From Paracentrotus lividus (lineage: Eukaryota; Echinodermata; Echinoidea; Camarodonta; Echinidae): a stretch of 64,000 nt of DNA. Where the stretch lies: positions 36,302,417 to 36,366,416 of the forward strand of contig CALNVZ010000641.1 in the NCBI GenBank assembly GCA_940671915.1, given 5' to 3'. Each line of letters starts with the position of its first letter. Position 1 is the stretch's first letter. Shown here piece by piece: positions 14,601 through 24,379 of this stretch. Below the pieces are notes generated by a model. The model was not told the DNA's origin and searched no databases. It saw only the letters and a list, made by a program, of their open reading frames with translations. A program made the translations under genes and the position numbers.

Positions 14601-17600
14601 ATATATTACAAGTAAGTAATACCCCCTTTTATACCAAACATCTTATGTCTAACTCTTGTATTAACTTGCATGAAAGTTGTGGTTTTGTTTTTCTTTCATC
14701 TTGTTCAATAATACTATTTCTCAGGATAGAAGCATAGAAGAATACTATTTCTTAGATATAAGACATATTAGACCTTAAATAGTCATGCAAAGCATAGATT
14801 AGCTGAACCAAAGTTGTCTTTTACAACATTAAAAGTATAGTACACTGTAGTCTTTTTTTTAGCTGTTAGTCATAATGTAAAATTGAAAGTAATGACATAA
14901 CAGGGCACTTTTATTTTTTATTTTTTTAGAATAGTTTAAAGAAAGAGTTACAGCAACTAATAATATGTTTCTACTTCATTCAATTTGTCATAGAGAATGG
15001 ACAACTGCATTAGAGTAGAAATATTTCAAATGTCATTTAAAATTCTATTAAAATCGATCATTCGTTCTGTAACACTTATTTGATAGGGAATCTGCTGTAA
15101 ATGGTAGTACAAACATCGATTTGGTTGCATGAAAAATAAAGGAAGACTTGCTGTGAATTTCATGATTTAACACAATTGATTGATCAGGAAAATCATCTTG
15201 TGTACATCATAACTTTTCATGTTTGCACCCATTAACATTCTGTCATCGTTCACTAGTATTGGAACATAGCAATGAGCATTTCTTTATTTTCATGATATAT
15301 AACAAGACGGTTAATTCATTTTTTTTAATTCAATTATTTCATCTCAAACTCATTCATAATGCCATCATAACATCAATGGAATAACACTGACCAATGAATG
15401 AATAATACTCCCAATTAATCAATTCTAATGCAATTTTTTTTTTAATAGAATAAATAAATAAGATAAATAAATAAATACAAAACACCAAAATAACATACTG
15501 AGGTTCTGCACCGTAAAAATTCCTTTCTTTTGCAACCAGCATTTTTATAAATTAAAGAAAATAAGGACGGAGAGAAAAGAAATTGTTGGTAGTTCTACCC
15601 CTAATATATGCCTTTGGCTAATGTCAAAATATGTCCTCCTTGTATCCTTGAAATGTATGAATGTATGTGCATTATTTCCCTTTTTCTCAGAAATTCTTTA
15701 AAGCTTTTTTTTTCCAAATAGGTTAAGGACAAATGCATGTGGAATTATATTTCAATGATTCTTTATATGCATGATAATAACACCTTTTAGAAACCCAATA
15801 AAATAAAAAAAGTACTAACCAGCTATTTTTCATTGTCTTTTGTTATATTATTACAGCATCAGATGAATCAATATTGGACAGTGTATATGCAGATGATATC
15901 TCAGCAACTACCACAGCCGTTATTGAGAAATGGAAGACTCTAAAGGTATGAATGCAAAGAAATTTATTTTTTTATACATTCAAAATTCAAAATACATTGC
16001 TTAAATTTAATTACCAGAAATATCATTCATATGTAATCAATCATAAGATTACTTGAATAGAAAGTCGGATTATTTGTATAAGCACATGAACATTTCCAAT
16101 TGCAAGAGTAAAATAATGGGTAAATTGTCACTTGGTCTACACCCACTTTGACTGTTTTGCTCATCCCACAGGGGCTAATTCCATTTTGTCTACAACCAGT
16201 TTGAGTGTTTTGCTCATCCCACAGGGGCTAATTCCATTTTGTCTACAACCAGTTTGAGTGTTTTGCTCATCCCACAGGGGCTAATTCCATTTTGTCTACA
16301 ACCAGTTTGACTGTTTTGCTCATCCCACAGGGACTAATTCCATTTTGTCTACAACCAATTTGTCTAATTACTATTTGGTCAAATTGTCACTTTGCATATT
16401 TACCATTTTGTCAAATTCTCATTCGGTCTAATGTCTAAATGGTCTAATATCACGTTGTCAATTCTTGACTACAGACTGGTAATAGACCAAAAATGCGATT
16501 AGACAATTTTGCTATTAAGTAGCCATTAGACGAAGTGAGATTTAAACCAAGGGGGAAGTTGACCGAACTGATACTAGACCATTTGGGTTTAGCCCGTGTG
16601 GTATGAGACAATAAGAGAATTGGACCCTATGGGACTTTTTGTCTTTTGATGTGCTGCATGCATTGGATCTTGTAACATGGTGGCAGCGGTGGGATTGACT
16701 AATTCAAAATCGTTTTTTAGAACAAAATTGTTTGTTACTTGTGTCCCTTTTTCAGCATTGGAGTCCAGAACAAGCTCAGGAAGCCTTCATGAATATCATC
16801 AGACAATGGCAGTACTACGGAGCTCGTCTCTTTGAAGTGGAGTGTAGAGATACACGCTACCCTTCAGGTCTATGGTTGGCTGTCGGTGTTGACATGGTGG
16901 CTATTCATAAACAAGGCATGGCGCATCCTATTGAGGAGATCCCCTATGAAAAGTAAGTCATTATTGTTTTTGTGTATGGTTTATTATCTTACAAGAAAAT
17001 TGGCTTCCAAGAAATATGGTTAAAGAATTAAATTTCCCAACACATGGTCCCAGAAACAAATTCTAAGACACATATTCCAAGAAATATATTCTTAGATGTG
17101 TGATGGAAGAAATATAGGTCAAGAATTATCATCCTACAAAAAAAAAGTCTCAAGAACTGCATTAGTTTAACCTGTTGAGGACTGAGACCAAGTATAATTG
17201 GGTGAAGGTCTATGGAAAATGTGTGTAATAGCCAAATCAGCTCATCTCCAACAGCTTAAAACAACTAAGTATTAAACTGTATGAAACATAATATCTTTAT
17301 ATTTGAGCTGTTAATTCATATACTTCATTTTACTGTTTATTTTAGGATTCTGTCCTTTGGTGCACCGATCCTGAATGAGTATAAGATTGTAGTAGAAGGA
17401 AGGAGAGATGAACTAACGTTTGAAACCACACAGGTATAATGGTTTTTCTTCTCTTTTCCCTCTTTTTCTGGTGACACAACATTTACTCCTGCTCCAATTG
17501 CTTCATGCTTTATTTCGTCTAAGATGTAGGGTTAGGGTTATGTTTAGGGTAGGGTATAGTGTTAAATTATGGGTTGAAGTTAGTCATTGGATTAGTGTTT

Positions 17601-18109
17601 GGAATTTATTGTCACCGGAGCATATGTCATGGACCCCTTTTTCTACGTTCCGATGTTTTTCCATCTTTTACAAAAAATGTACTTGTATTGAGGCATATAT
17701 AAGTAAAAATTTCCAGGGAGAGAATTTTTGTGAATTTTGGATTTGGTGGAGAAATTTTTGAGAGCTCTTCTTGAATCTACTAAAAAACGTATCATTTGTT
17801 GAATTTCTACTTAAAATATGTTATAATAATGTTTTGATAATATATATGTAAGTAGGTGTTATTGTTATTTTCTATGTACACCGGGGCCATGAGTATTAAA
17901 TAAAAAGTATTGTGAGTGAATATGTACCTCCAAAAAGGGGAGGGAGGGGTGGGCATATGAAAATTGGACAAAACAAAATAATATAAACCAAACAAATCCT
18001 AATCTTATCTCTCTTTCTCTCTTCTCATGTTTTTCAGGTATTTGAGATTGCCAAACTCATGAAGGCATACATCAATGAGATAGTCAGGAAGCGTCAACAG
18101 GAGTCATAA
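4424..18109 (+). CDS. MYO10: Unconventional myosin-X-like gene, C-terminal tail (15 exons visible)
   Basis: Fifteen exons with GT/AG borders and matching phases encode about 591 residues, ending at TAA 18107-18109. Order: end of a PH domain (exon 1), MyTH4 (end of exon 1 to exon 5), FERM (exons 6-15). The match to vertebrate myosin X is seen throughout: WxxxIQxVxDTKxPxxTP, NPILRxTxHPLxxPLLPLPYG, GYxTLQDEAxKIF, HDLxPLRDExYCQxxKQT, TFLPSRxILxYxxFHxKR, FxLxCFLDTxNVxxDS and ILSFGAPxxNxYKIVV, then LMKAYIxxIVxKR. Myosin X is known as the filopodial tip motor; its MyTH4-FERM unit binds microtubules and integrin or receptor tails. The motor domain is not in the window. PLEKHH/MAX-1 proteins share the PH-MyTH4-FERM order and are the main alternative, but the PH-MyTH4 linker fits myosin X better. 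A one-base deletion is apparent in exon 6 and two small indels in exon 7. Confidence 0.85.
5252..5378 (+). CDS. MYO10: Myosin-X-like exon 2: start of MyTH4
   Basis: The acceptor is TTGCAG/GAG (phase 0) and the donor AACA/gtaagt (phase 1). It encodes AMERIYQLNPILRST and HPLKAPLLPLPYGHIS, the characteristic early MyTH4 signature shared with myosin X. Confidence 0.88.
5750..5853 (+). CDS. MYO10: Myosin-X-like exon 3: MyTH4
   Basis: The acceptor is CCTCAG/CTCC (phase 1) and the donor ATACAG/gtcagt (phase 0). It encodes DKGYSTLQDEAVKIFPAL, then DPLPLIQ. The following intron holds the 55-bp satellite. Confidence 0.88.
5890..6940. repeat. About 19 copies of a ~55-bp tandem repeat (intronic satellite)
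   Basis: The unit contains GAGCTCAGATGTACACTATT, then AAATGCTGATGAGCTCATTT, then GATTGCAATC(A/G)A. Each unit is built from short palindromes (TGAGCTCA, TTGATTGCAATCAA). Copies differ by a few substitutions and edge copies are the most diverged. It lies wholly in the intron between MyTH4 exons 3 and 4. Confidence 0.95.
7362..7555 (+). CDS. MYO10: Myosin-X-like exon 4: core of MyTH4
   Basis: The acceptor is TGTACAG/ACC (phase 0) and the donor AAAAG/gtaggt (phase 2). It encodes TILQTAHDLKPLRDEVYCQV, then WQLIACMAATFLPSRNILRY and FHIKR. The LRDExxCQ and W-LxxC-xFLPS motifs define MyTH4. Confidence 0.92.
8121..8241 (+). CDS. MYO10: Myosin-X-like exon 5: end of MyTH4
   Basis: The acceptor is TTGTAG/ACA (phase 2) and the donor CCTG/gttagt (phase 0). 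It encodes KYGAFALDALKRTRAREF and PSRQEIIAIL; the RxxxPSRxEI motif closes MyTH4 and leads into FERM. Confidence 0.88.
8497..8582 (+). CDS. MYO10: Myosin-X-like exon 6: start of FERM, with apparent 1-base deletion
   Basis: The acceptor is TAATAG/GGC and the donor GGTCAG/gtgagc. Frame 1 gives GRREMNATVHCHGEGSC. The rest of the exon makes sense only one frame over: ITINSSTTAGQ, matching the myosin X FERM F1 segment KITINSxTTAG. One base is missing at the CAATC near 8548-8552 (a CAAATC would restore phase). The exon is 86 nt, while 87 would keep the phase-0 junctions on both sides. It is either an assembly error at an A homopolymer or a real lesion. Confidence 0.75.
8596..8850. repeat. GAT/ATG trinucleotide microsatellite
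   Basis: There are long perfect GAT runs (8651-8697) and interrupted runs, including two near-identical blocks with TTGTGTTTCTGGTGATGGTG. It lies in the intron after FERM exon 6. Any open frame here is a by-product of the repeat. Confidence 0.95.
8992..9125 (+). CDS. MYO10: Myosin-X-like exon 7: FERM F1
   Basis: The acceptor is ATGTAG/GTT (phase 0) and the donor GAAAG/gtattt (phase 2). The second half, NRFALYERSGMVEKAIDDRT then VIADVLTKFER, is a clean match to myosin X FERM. In the first half, frame 1 gives a poor match, but the neighbouring frame contains LIKGMS, as expected there. A pair of nearby indels (one base near 8998, two near 9021) would explain this, and together they keep the exon's overall frame. 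Confidence 0.75.
9344..9692. mobile_element. Long foldback (MITE-like) element, arms of ~160 bp
   Basis: The left arm starts near AAACTCAACCAGGCCATCCC and the right arm ends near GGGATGGCCTGGTTGAGG. The arms stay nearly complementary through AAGTACTCGTAAAAGTACCC, GCTGATGACGTCAAAGAAG and TGACATAGCAATACAAACG (read on the appropriate strand). The loop is ~20 bases around 9510-9528. No ORF or target duplication was resolved. It lies in the myosin intron between FERM exons 7 and 8. Confidence 0.9.
10408..10531 (+). CDS. MYO10: Myosin-X-like exon 8: FERM F2
   Basis: The acceptor is GATATAG/GTA (phase 2) and the donor GAGCAG/gtgagg (phase 0). It encodes KPWQLFFKLFCFLDTKNVEQ and DSIEYSFMYEQ, the F1-F2 junction of the myosin X FERM domain. 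Confidence 0.9.
10550..10930. repeat. Degenerate GGT/GAT-rich simple repeat
   Basis: GTGGTG and GATGATG words dominate, with interruptions. The plus-strand open frame rich in M and V across 10805-10930 is an artefact of this composition. Confidence 0.9.
11111..11223 (+). CDS. MYO10: Myosin-X-like exon 9: FERM F2
   Basis: The acceptor is TTGACAG/TCA (phase 0) and the donor GGAT/gtaagt (phase 2). It encodes HDKLVHLASLRMQSLRGDY, the F2 helix with LAxLRxQxLxGDY typical of FERM domains. Confidence 0.87.
11849..11966 (+). CDS. MYO10: Myosin-X-like exon 10: FERM F2 linker
   Basis: The acceptor is TCATTAG/TCG (phase 2) and the donor ATCTCG/gtatgt (phase 0). It encodes RDLSMVYPVERFKN followed by a polar, poorly conserved linker rich in K, D and S. 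Support comes from splice phase and position more than from strong conservation. Confidence 0.75.
12079..12225 (+). mobile_element. tRNA-derived SINE copy flanked by an inverted copy of its own tail
   Basis: A perfect 24-bp inverted repeat (beginning ATGAGCAAAGAAAATGGG at 12079, complementary to 12202-12225) encloses a tRNA-like stretch. That stretch has an A-box-like TAGCTTAGGCATAGAG near 12147 and a B-box-like GGGTTTGAGTC near 12187. The same tail and B-box recur at 61250-61345 in the opposite orientation, which supports a dispersed SINE family. The left inverted tail could be a second truncated insertion. Confidence 0.65.
12409..13198. mobile_element. Non-autonomous piggyBac-type element with TTAA target duplication
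   Basis: The termini are TTAA-CCCTAAAAAGACTGGG (12409-12428) and its exact inverse CCCAGTCTTTTTAGGG-TTAA (13179-13198). piggyBac elements are known to duplicate TTAA and have termini starting CCCT, so the fit is good. G/C homopolymers follow each end (12425-12438, 13133-13155), with complementary GGCTCATTCA subterminal sequence. The interior is AT-rich with an A-run at 12780-12807 and has no transposase frame. Confidence 0.8.
13412..13463 (+). CDS. MYO10: Myosin-X-like exon 11: FERM linker
   Basis: A 52-nt exon with acceptor TTTTCAG/GGA (phase 0) and donor GTCAG/gtaagt (phase 1). It encodes GTLRGLGEKTLKRLQKSG, comparable to the EGTLRRSF segment of vertebrate myosin X. Confidence 0.75.
13554..13713. 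mobile_element. Short foldback MITE, ~160 bp
   Basis: GGGCCCCCTTTGCATAAAGA at the left is complementary to TTTTTATGCAACGGGGC at the right, and the pairing continues inward (AACTTTGCCATGAATGGTAA against TTACCATTGATGGCAAAGTC). It has no coding capacity. It lies in the intron after exon 11. Confidence 0.85.
13714..15856. other. Long AT-rich intron stretch
   Basis: This is the intron between myosin exons 11 and 12. No exon-like frame, RNA gene or repeat structure was seen apart from T-runs near 15430 and 15703. Confidence 0.6.
15857..15945 (+). CDS. MYO10: Myosin-X-like exon 12: FERM
   Basis: The acceptor is ATTACAG/CAT (phase 1) and the donor CTAAAG/gtatga (phase 0). It encodes ILDSVYADDISATTTAVIEK, then WKTLK, equivalent to the helix containing xIxDKWRKFQ in myosin X. 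A 2.4-kb intron precedes it. Confidence 0.8.
16136..16380. repeat. Four ~54-bp tandem units
   Basis: The unit contains GGGGCTAATTCCATTTTGTC, then TACAACCAGTTTGAGTG and TTTTGCTCATCCCACA. The copies are nearly identical. Motifs like TGGTCTAAT and TTAGACxA continue in both orientations to ~16625, suggesting the array sits inside a larger diverged repeat. It has no spacer diversity and is not CRISPR-like. Confidence 0.85.
16756..16952 (+). CDS. MYO10: Myosin-X-like exon 13: FERM F2-F3
   Basis: The acceptor is TTTTCAG/CAT (phase 0) and the donor GAAAA/gtaagt (phase 2). It encodes QAQEAFMNIIRQWQYYGARL, then FEVEC, LWLAVGVDMVAIHKQG and IEEIPYE. The W-xYG-xxF-xVEC motif starts the PH-like F3 lobe. 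Confidence 0.92.
17346..17433 (+). CDS. MYO10: Myosin-X-like exon 14: FERM F3
   Basis: The acceptor is ATTTTAG/GAT (phase 2) and the donor ACACAG/gtataa (phase 0). It encodes ILSFGAPILNEYKIVV and ELTFETTQ, beta strands of the F3 lobe. Confidence 0.92.
18038..18109 (+). CDS. MYO10: Myosin-X-like last exon: FERM C-terminal helix and stop
   Basis: The acceptor is TTTTCAG/GTA (phase 0). It encodes VFEIAKLMKAYINEIVRKRQ and QES, then TAA. The AKLMKAYIxxIVxKR helix ends the FERM domain, and the protein stops six residues later, a shorter tail than in vertebrate myosin X. Confidence 0.92.
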   Translation, partial: VFEIAKLMKAYINEIVRKRQQES

Positions 18110-21100
18110 TTCAGGCCTATTCCTTTAGTTTTTTTTTATTTTATACTTTTGAAACCTGTTTTGTCTTTCTATTTTTGTAACTTCTTCCGTTTTTACTATC
18201 TTTCAACTAAATGTGAATATATTATAAGATTCCATTTCAATCTTTTGTTCTAATTTGCTCATAAAATGAAGCTTATTTTGAGGATCATATACAATGTTCA
18301 GTACAAGTAAGAAAAACAGTTATGCATGGAATCTTAAACCACAATTTGAAGAAAACTTGATGACATGTATCTATGCTGAGCTTTATGAAATAGCGGGTTT
18401 CCATTTACACACTGATTGGAATGAAGCAAATGTTGATAGAGTGAGTGCTCAAGGATATGAGTGCCGTGCCGGGAATCAAACTCACTACCTTTGCATCGCC
18501 AGTGCTAAGACAACTTAACAACAACGCCTCTATTATTTTAATTCTAGTAGAAGAACCGGATGTCACTATTGTGTAAAAATAAAATGTGAAAAAGATTGCA
18601 ATGGTTACTGATATTACTAACTCCATTTCCATTAAAAAATGGATTTACACCCATTCGGAATAAAACCATCCATGTGACAGATATTATAATAGGGTATATC
18701 AAAGCTGTCTCACCAAAACTATAAATAAACTCTGAAATTTTGTGTTTTTTCCTTACAACTCGTTTTTCCTTTTGGTGCTAGAAAAAAAATAGGAAATGAT
18801 AATAGATGCTGCATTTGTGGGCTTAAACCACTAACACTAGAATGATATAACTTTTAAAGTTATATTATTTCTTTTGAATTAATAGATTGGCTGAGAAATA
18901 CTACATTTACATTGTTCATACACTTTTTCACCTATTTATCCAGTTATATGTTATATTATTTCACTTTAACATTGACTCATGAAATAAAAACATCAAATAA
19001 ATATACTATTTGTGGTTAGTTATGTTTATATTTTTGTTAGATTTATAAGAATATACAATTCATCTGATGAAACAATCTACTAGTATGCAGGAGCCTTACA
19101 AGTTATTTACAATAAAACTGATTGTCTATGGCAATATTTATTGTTAATCAAATCGACCAGTCATTTTACCTTTGTTGTTGGTATTATTGCACCCTTTTAC
19201 AAGGAAAAATATAGTGTGGTATATGTTTTGACTCACAGTAACATTGCAGTGTGCCATAATTTTGAAGTTTTGTTTTCCTGTCCTTTTATCACTTTGTATG
19301 CCAAATAAATTATTGCAGCACGAAAAGCAGATTTGTCTCTTTTTTATAAGTAAAGTATTGTGCGTCTTAAATATAGGAAATAGTTCACTGACCCAATCCA
19401 AGAAGTATTATTATTTAACAAATCAGTCAGGACAAACTTTTAGTACAAAAATGAATTGAACCATTGTATAATTCATTTAGATCCTGAACACAGGACTTCC
19501 TTTCTACATGTATATATAATGATGGCACATAGGAAGTTTCCTTGAATAGCTTTTCCCATTGAAGTGCATATAATAGGATCTTGTACATAAATACAATCTG
19601 CCTTTAAAGACTAATTCATATCACCTCCAAAAAAAAACTACATTTATAAAATGCTGTAATCCCTTGAATAAATATGCATCCTTCATATTTCTTTAGAACC
19701 ACAATTCAATGTAGAGATTTTAATCATTGTTTTCAGTTGAGCTGCTCTAATTCAAGAACTGTTTATGTACCGCATAAGACATGAGTTCTTACGTGGCTGT
19801 TTCTCTGTGCTCTGTCTTTTGATGTGTACATGTATTTCGTGTAATTCATAAGATTGTCTAGTTTCAAAGACTAAAAGGAGACATTGTCCTTTATTGGCTA
19901 ATAGACTACATTTACTGAGTTTTATATTGATCAAGGGAGAATAACAATTATACATAAATATATATTTATATAATTCTAGAAAATAAATAACTTATATTTG
20001 TGAGTTAATCATGTGTACATAATTGTTTATAGATTCTTTTATTGGGATAACATGACTTTCTATGATTATGAATCCGTATTGGAATTGACAAAATAATATT
20101 ATAAGTGATGATGCTAATTATGTGTTTTTGTTATATTCATACTTAAAAAAGAAGTAAGAAATTTTCAAACTGTTAAAACAGAATCCCTACTGATCCTTCA
20201 TGCTATACGTAGAGCTATGATCGCTCGTTTTACATCTATTCTAGCAATCATAGTAACATATCAGCTATTTTCACTGAAACATGGCTATTTCGAGAGTTGT
20301 ATAGAGTTCAATGATCCATATTGTGAACAGTAAATTATTAGTACTATAGATCAACTGGAAAGAAAATGTGAAGAATATGCAAATTAACAATGGCCATTGA
20401 GGATAACAATCATGGCACATGTTTTCCTGTATATCAAAAGGAAGCAAGAAATTACTTGTTTAGTGACATTTTGAATATGTCTTTGGTAATGTGAGATAAA
20501 TCAACCATATGGATGTGCAAAAATTACAATCATTAAGAACTATTTGCAAAGCACATCCTGGCTAGTTCGCACCTGATAATGCACCATAATATATTAAGGA
20601 CTTGTTTATTGATGCAGAAACACAGAGATTAACAAGAAATTGACTCTACAACAGAACTTTCTGTACGGCCCATTGGGCGGATAGACCCGCAATGCCAATA
20701 CAGGTGACAATGACTCTAGGTCACCAGGTCACGATATATTCATGTGATTGTATTTTGCTGTATGCCCTACCCTAAACGTAACCCTAGGACACTGGATCAT
20801 GATGTCCCTACACCAGGTTTATGATGTCTTTCGGCCCTGCGGACTTTGGGAATGCCCCGAAGTGTAATAGAACTTCTCAAATATCACATACTTTTGTATT
20901 CTTTTTACCATGCTTATACATGTACATTTATGTCCGCTTTCACAAGCACCATTTCTTTTTGCTATGATATAGAAATGGCAATTCTGATTTTGGTATGAGC
21001 AACATTTTTGATTACATGTTTAAGAATTAAATTTGGAACTAAAGTGTCACATTAGATATTTATCTTGAAATCATAGGAGTAGGGTAAAATGATTCAATTA

Positions 21101-22261
21101 GGCTGCAAGAGTCTCACTTCGATCTGTTTAGGTTAGATTAATCTGGATTCACTAGTTTGCCTGTCTCCATGGTGATATTATAATAATTGTTTATATTTTT
21201 GTTTGAATTGAAGTATCATCAACAAATGCACATGATTGAAAAATTTGAGATTTGTTGTAGATTTTAAAATGGAAGTATATTTTATTGGACACCTGGAAAT
21301 TCTGTGGATTGCTTTTATATTATGTATACTTATAAATAACTTTTTATACACATGAAGAGTAAACTATGAATAATAAAAATAAAGACACTATGAAATATGT
21401 GTTGTGATGTATGGATTGGTTTTCTGTGTATGTTGTTTTACCACACTAATCGGTTAGATTGCATCAAGGAAATAGCAGGAAATCTAAAATATAATCTTTC
21501 ATTTTTTTTTTCATTTACTTTAAAGATAGTATAATTGAAAAAAAAAACGTTTCACTTTCAAAATGAGATCTAAGAGCAGTGGTGGAACCATGTGGGGTGC
21601 AGGGGATGTGTGCCCCTCCCCTATAATTTGAAAACCACTCATTGATTGCACATGTTAAAATCAGACAATTTTGGCGGCGCCCACTGTAAGAGTTGTTTCA
21701 AATGTCCATGATTTTACAATAAAAAACACTTTTATTCAATATGTTGGGATCCTGGCAAATTAGCTATTGTGCTCTGGATTTTAGAGTTCGGCTCTATCCA
21801 TATATTTTCTCCATAATTATAAACTTTTTCCCTTTCAACTGACCATATTTAGCAATTATCCAGTTATAACAAATAATGATTCTAGCTCATTTGACGGTAC
21901 CCTGATCTTAATATTGTCATTTTTGTAATTTAGTGATATTATGCACATATGAAATGATTTTTTTTTAGAACTAGATAATTTTATTTTTAGATTTACCAAA
22001 ACTGCGCCAGCTTTTGAAGGAAAATTTATCCTTTATAGACAGTTGGTTATCTCTGAGCGCAAAAAAAATCAAAAAGTACATCAGTGAAAATTTGGTAATA
22101 ATCAGATAAACGAAAAGGAAGTTATGAATATTTGAAAGTTGAGATCTCTGATAACTGGAAATCTACCATAAGCAACACAGTCACCATGTGTGATGTCATA
22201 CAAGCAGAACTCCTCATACGTTTTAACACAAAAAACATTCAAATGTCACTATTTCCTATTC
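18110..22261. other. Probable myosin 3' UTR followed by AT-rich intergenic DNA
   Basis: Several AATAAA signals follow the myosin stop (for example near 18725, 18981 and 19302, and a cluster AATAATAAAAATAAAG near 21370). The true cleavage site cannot be chosen from sequence alone. No other coding region was recognised to 22261. Confidence 0.45.
18425..18520 (-). mobile_element. SINE-like fragment with tRNA B-box
   Basis: On the minus strand it contains GTGAGTTTGATTCCCGGCAC, close to a RNA polymerase III B box, preceded by GCACTGGCGATGCAAAGG. A related copy with the same arrangement lies at 41160-41262. It is too short and unstructured to be a functional tRNA gene. Confidence 0.55.
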
Positions 22262-23010
22262 TCTACAGGGCATTGAATTTTTAGGTACCCGTCCTGATTC
22301 TGTCCGTTTCAGCAGAGAGAAGTTCTGGATGAGACTTCTTCGCACCATTCAACCTCACGGTCTCAACATTCAGGAGGGTAATGACTAACTTCCTTTTCTC
22401 ACATTTCTTCCTTGTTATTTGTTTTTCCCCCTTTCTTTTTTAGCTTAGTTTAGTTTATTTGCAGTGTTTGTTTTATTTGACTAATACATTCTGTTTCTCT
22501 TATCAATTCTTCTTTCTCTTTCTCCCTTACAGGTTGGCTCACACTTCTCTTTGTTTTTTGTTTTTTGTTTTGTTTTTCATGTCTTCCCTTGTTCTTTTAC
22601 CTGTTTTAATTATTTATTTATTCCCCCCCCCCTACTTCTTTGTAGGTCTATAACACACAGGTCTACTAGGTGTTTTTTTCTCCTTGGCTTTTTCTCTTTC
22701 TTTCATTCTTTTCAAACCCTTTAGCCTCCACTCTAATCCCTTCTTTGTTTACTCTCTCTCTCTCCAGCTTATCATCTCCCTTTTGTTCCAGTTTGCTGTT
22801 GATCTCACCTCCTCTTGCTTTTTGATTGGCTGGCTTCTTCACACCTTTTTACTTCCCCCTTTTTGTTCTCTCTCCTCTTGGCTTGCCACTCAGGTGTAGC
22901 TTTTCTCTGTCTTTCTCTATATCCATGTTTGTCCCTACTTTTCTGTGTCATTTTGTCTCTGACGAAGATTCTGCTAGGATCGAAAGCTCAGGCTCCTTTG
23001 ACTTCATTTT
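22262..23010 (+). mobile_element. 5'-truncated Penelope-like element, 3' end
   Basis: It begins inside the GIY-YIG endonuclease part: GIEFLGTRPDSVRFSREKFW, then RLLRTIQPHGLNIQEGND and a stop at 22388. A pyrimidine-rich 3' region follows to ~23010. The coding end and ~50 bp beyond it match the minus-strand fragment at 28159-28554. The 3' part includes a hammerhead-like core, a feature reported for Penelope-like elements. The reverse transcriptase is absent, so the copy is dead. Confidence 0.8.
22947..23003 (+). ncRNA. Hammerhead-ribozyme-like core in Penelope-like 3' region
   Basis: CTGACGA (22959-22965) is followed by a 5-bp helix GATTC/GGATC with loop TGCTA, then GAAA (22982-22985). A minimal 2-bp helix III, GC/GC around TCAG, follows, and then UC at the expected cleavage position (22994-22995). 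GTCA (22947-22950) can pair with TGAC (22999-23002) for helix I. Helix I has unpaired bases and there is an extra A before helix II, so activity is doubtful. Confidence 0.45.
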
Positions 23011-23780
23011 GATTCCTATTCTAACACTAAAACAAATTTTGTGTGCATTATTTATGATGTGTTTCATATATTAACATGTCATTTCATGAAAAATATATAT
23101 TCCACCTTTAGAAATTAGAAAATAGACAATTTTTACTAAAAAGCATACTAGGAAAATTCTCCCTGGATTACATCATGGTCGCTTTGCCAAGAAGAGGATC
23201 TCCATATCATAAGTGATCTCCTATTCTCAAAATTCTTATCTTTCTTATTTATTGCCTGATTTTTCGGAAACTTTTACCAATACGTTTCTTTGGTTTGTCG
23301 CTATTCACTGAAGCCAAATTTATCTGAATGGTAATTTCCCCTTTGAAGACCTAACAGAAATATTTTTAGAACTACTTCAGTGTGACAATGGTATACATGA
23401 AACCCTTTTTGACATTTATTTTTTTCGTCGTCCCCTTTTTCCTAAATGTATAACTGCTTTCAGGGATTAGAATGGAGAAGTCGGCCCTGTCAAAATTTAT
23501 ACAAATGGTAGACAACTATGACTGGAATACAGAGTGAATAAAAAAACATCTTTTTGAAGTTTTGAAAAGAATGAATATTTAATGATTGCCTGGTTTTATG
23601 ATATATCTTGCACACATGAGCGAAAAACAAACAATCTTCAGAAGACAGCAAAATCTCACTTGCCCAAAGTGGCTGGGTGAAGAATAAACAAATTGAGAAT
23701 TTATTTCCTATGTACACGCAAAAAGACAAACACCTACACATAACCTCATTTAAACCATGGACCTATAGGTCCATGTTTAA
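23011..23780. other. Intergenic, no gene seen
   Basis: AT-rich. The only structure noted is a palindrome near 23748-23780, with TTTAAACCATGGACC mirrored by GGTCCATGTTTAAA. Confidence 0.5.
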
Positions 23781-23783
23781 ACA

Positions 23784-23817
23784 TACACACACACATCCAC
23801 ACCCTCAACTATCACCC

Positions 23818-23849
<32 letters not shown>

Positions 23850-23946
23850 CACACTCTCAGCACACAGACACACCCACACCCACATACACACACACACACA
23901 CATCCTTCCTCACACACGCACATCATTCGCACCCACAAACACAAAC
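23784..23946. repeat. CA microsatellite
   Basis: Long (CA)n runs have short interruptions; the plus-strand TH-rich and minus-strand CV-rich frames are artefacts of it. Confidence 0.97.
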
Positions 23947-24160
23947 AGTAAATTATTTTAAAAGAAATTGAATTTTTCGAAAGCTTTGGATAACGGGTCA
24001 AAGATTTTGAGTAAATCCAGATTTAATGTAACAATTATGTGACTATCTAATGGATATTTTTCATTTTGGGGGGCTTGAGCAATGCATTTGGATAATCCCT
24101 TTCTGTTCTAGGGTATTGCCCATCTATCGTAATTTATTAAAGAGATTAGCATCACACTAT

Positions 24161-24223
24161 AAAAGGGAATTGTTATTGACTAATATACTGTGACAGTAAA
24201 TTAGTCAATAACAATTCCCTTTT
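24161..24223. repeat. Perfect 24-bp inverted repeat (hairpin)
   Basis: AAAAGGGAATTGTTATTGAC plus TAAT at 24161-24184 is exactly complementary to 24200-24223, with a 15-base loop. Confidence 0.9.
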
Positions 24224-24379
24224 ATTGATTAAGCATTTATGTTTTTTTCCAAGACCATCACTGGATGTTTGGGACATATTAATTCCTTAAAAAATGTTTG
24301 AGAGTGTGAACGAGAGTGTGGTGGGTGTGTGGTTGCATGTGTGTACATATATTCTTTCAACATTTTTTTTTAAATAATT

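Noticed and set aside
16136-16380. Regular repeats resembling a CRISPR array
   Set aside because: The units are adjacent with no unique spacers, and the context is an animal intron.
17525-17560. Telomere-like GGGTTAGGGTTA
   Set aside because: Only two or three imperfect units inside an intron; no array.
20640-20880. Region with scattered GC-rich words (CCCATTGGGCGG, AATGCCCCGAAG) as a possible element
   Set aside because: No matching inverted ends or second copy could be found by eye.
23677-24001. TH-rich and CV-rich proteins
   Set aside because: Pure translation of a CA microsatellite.
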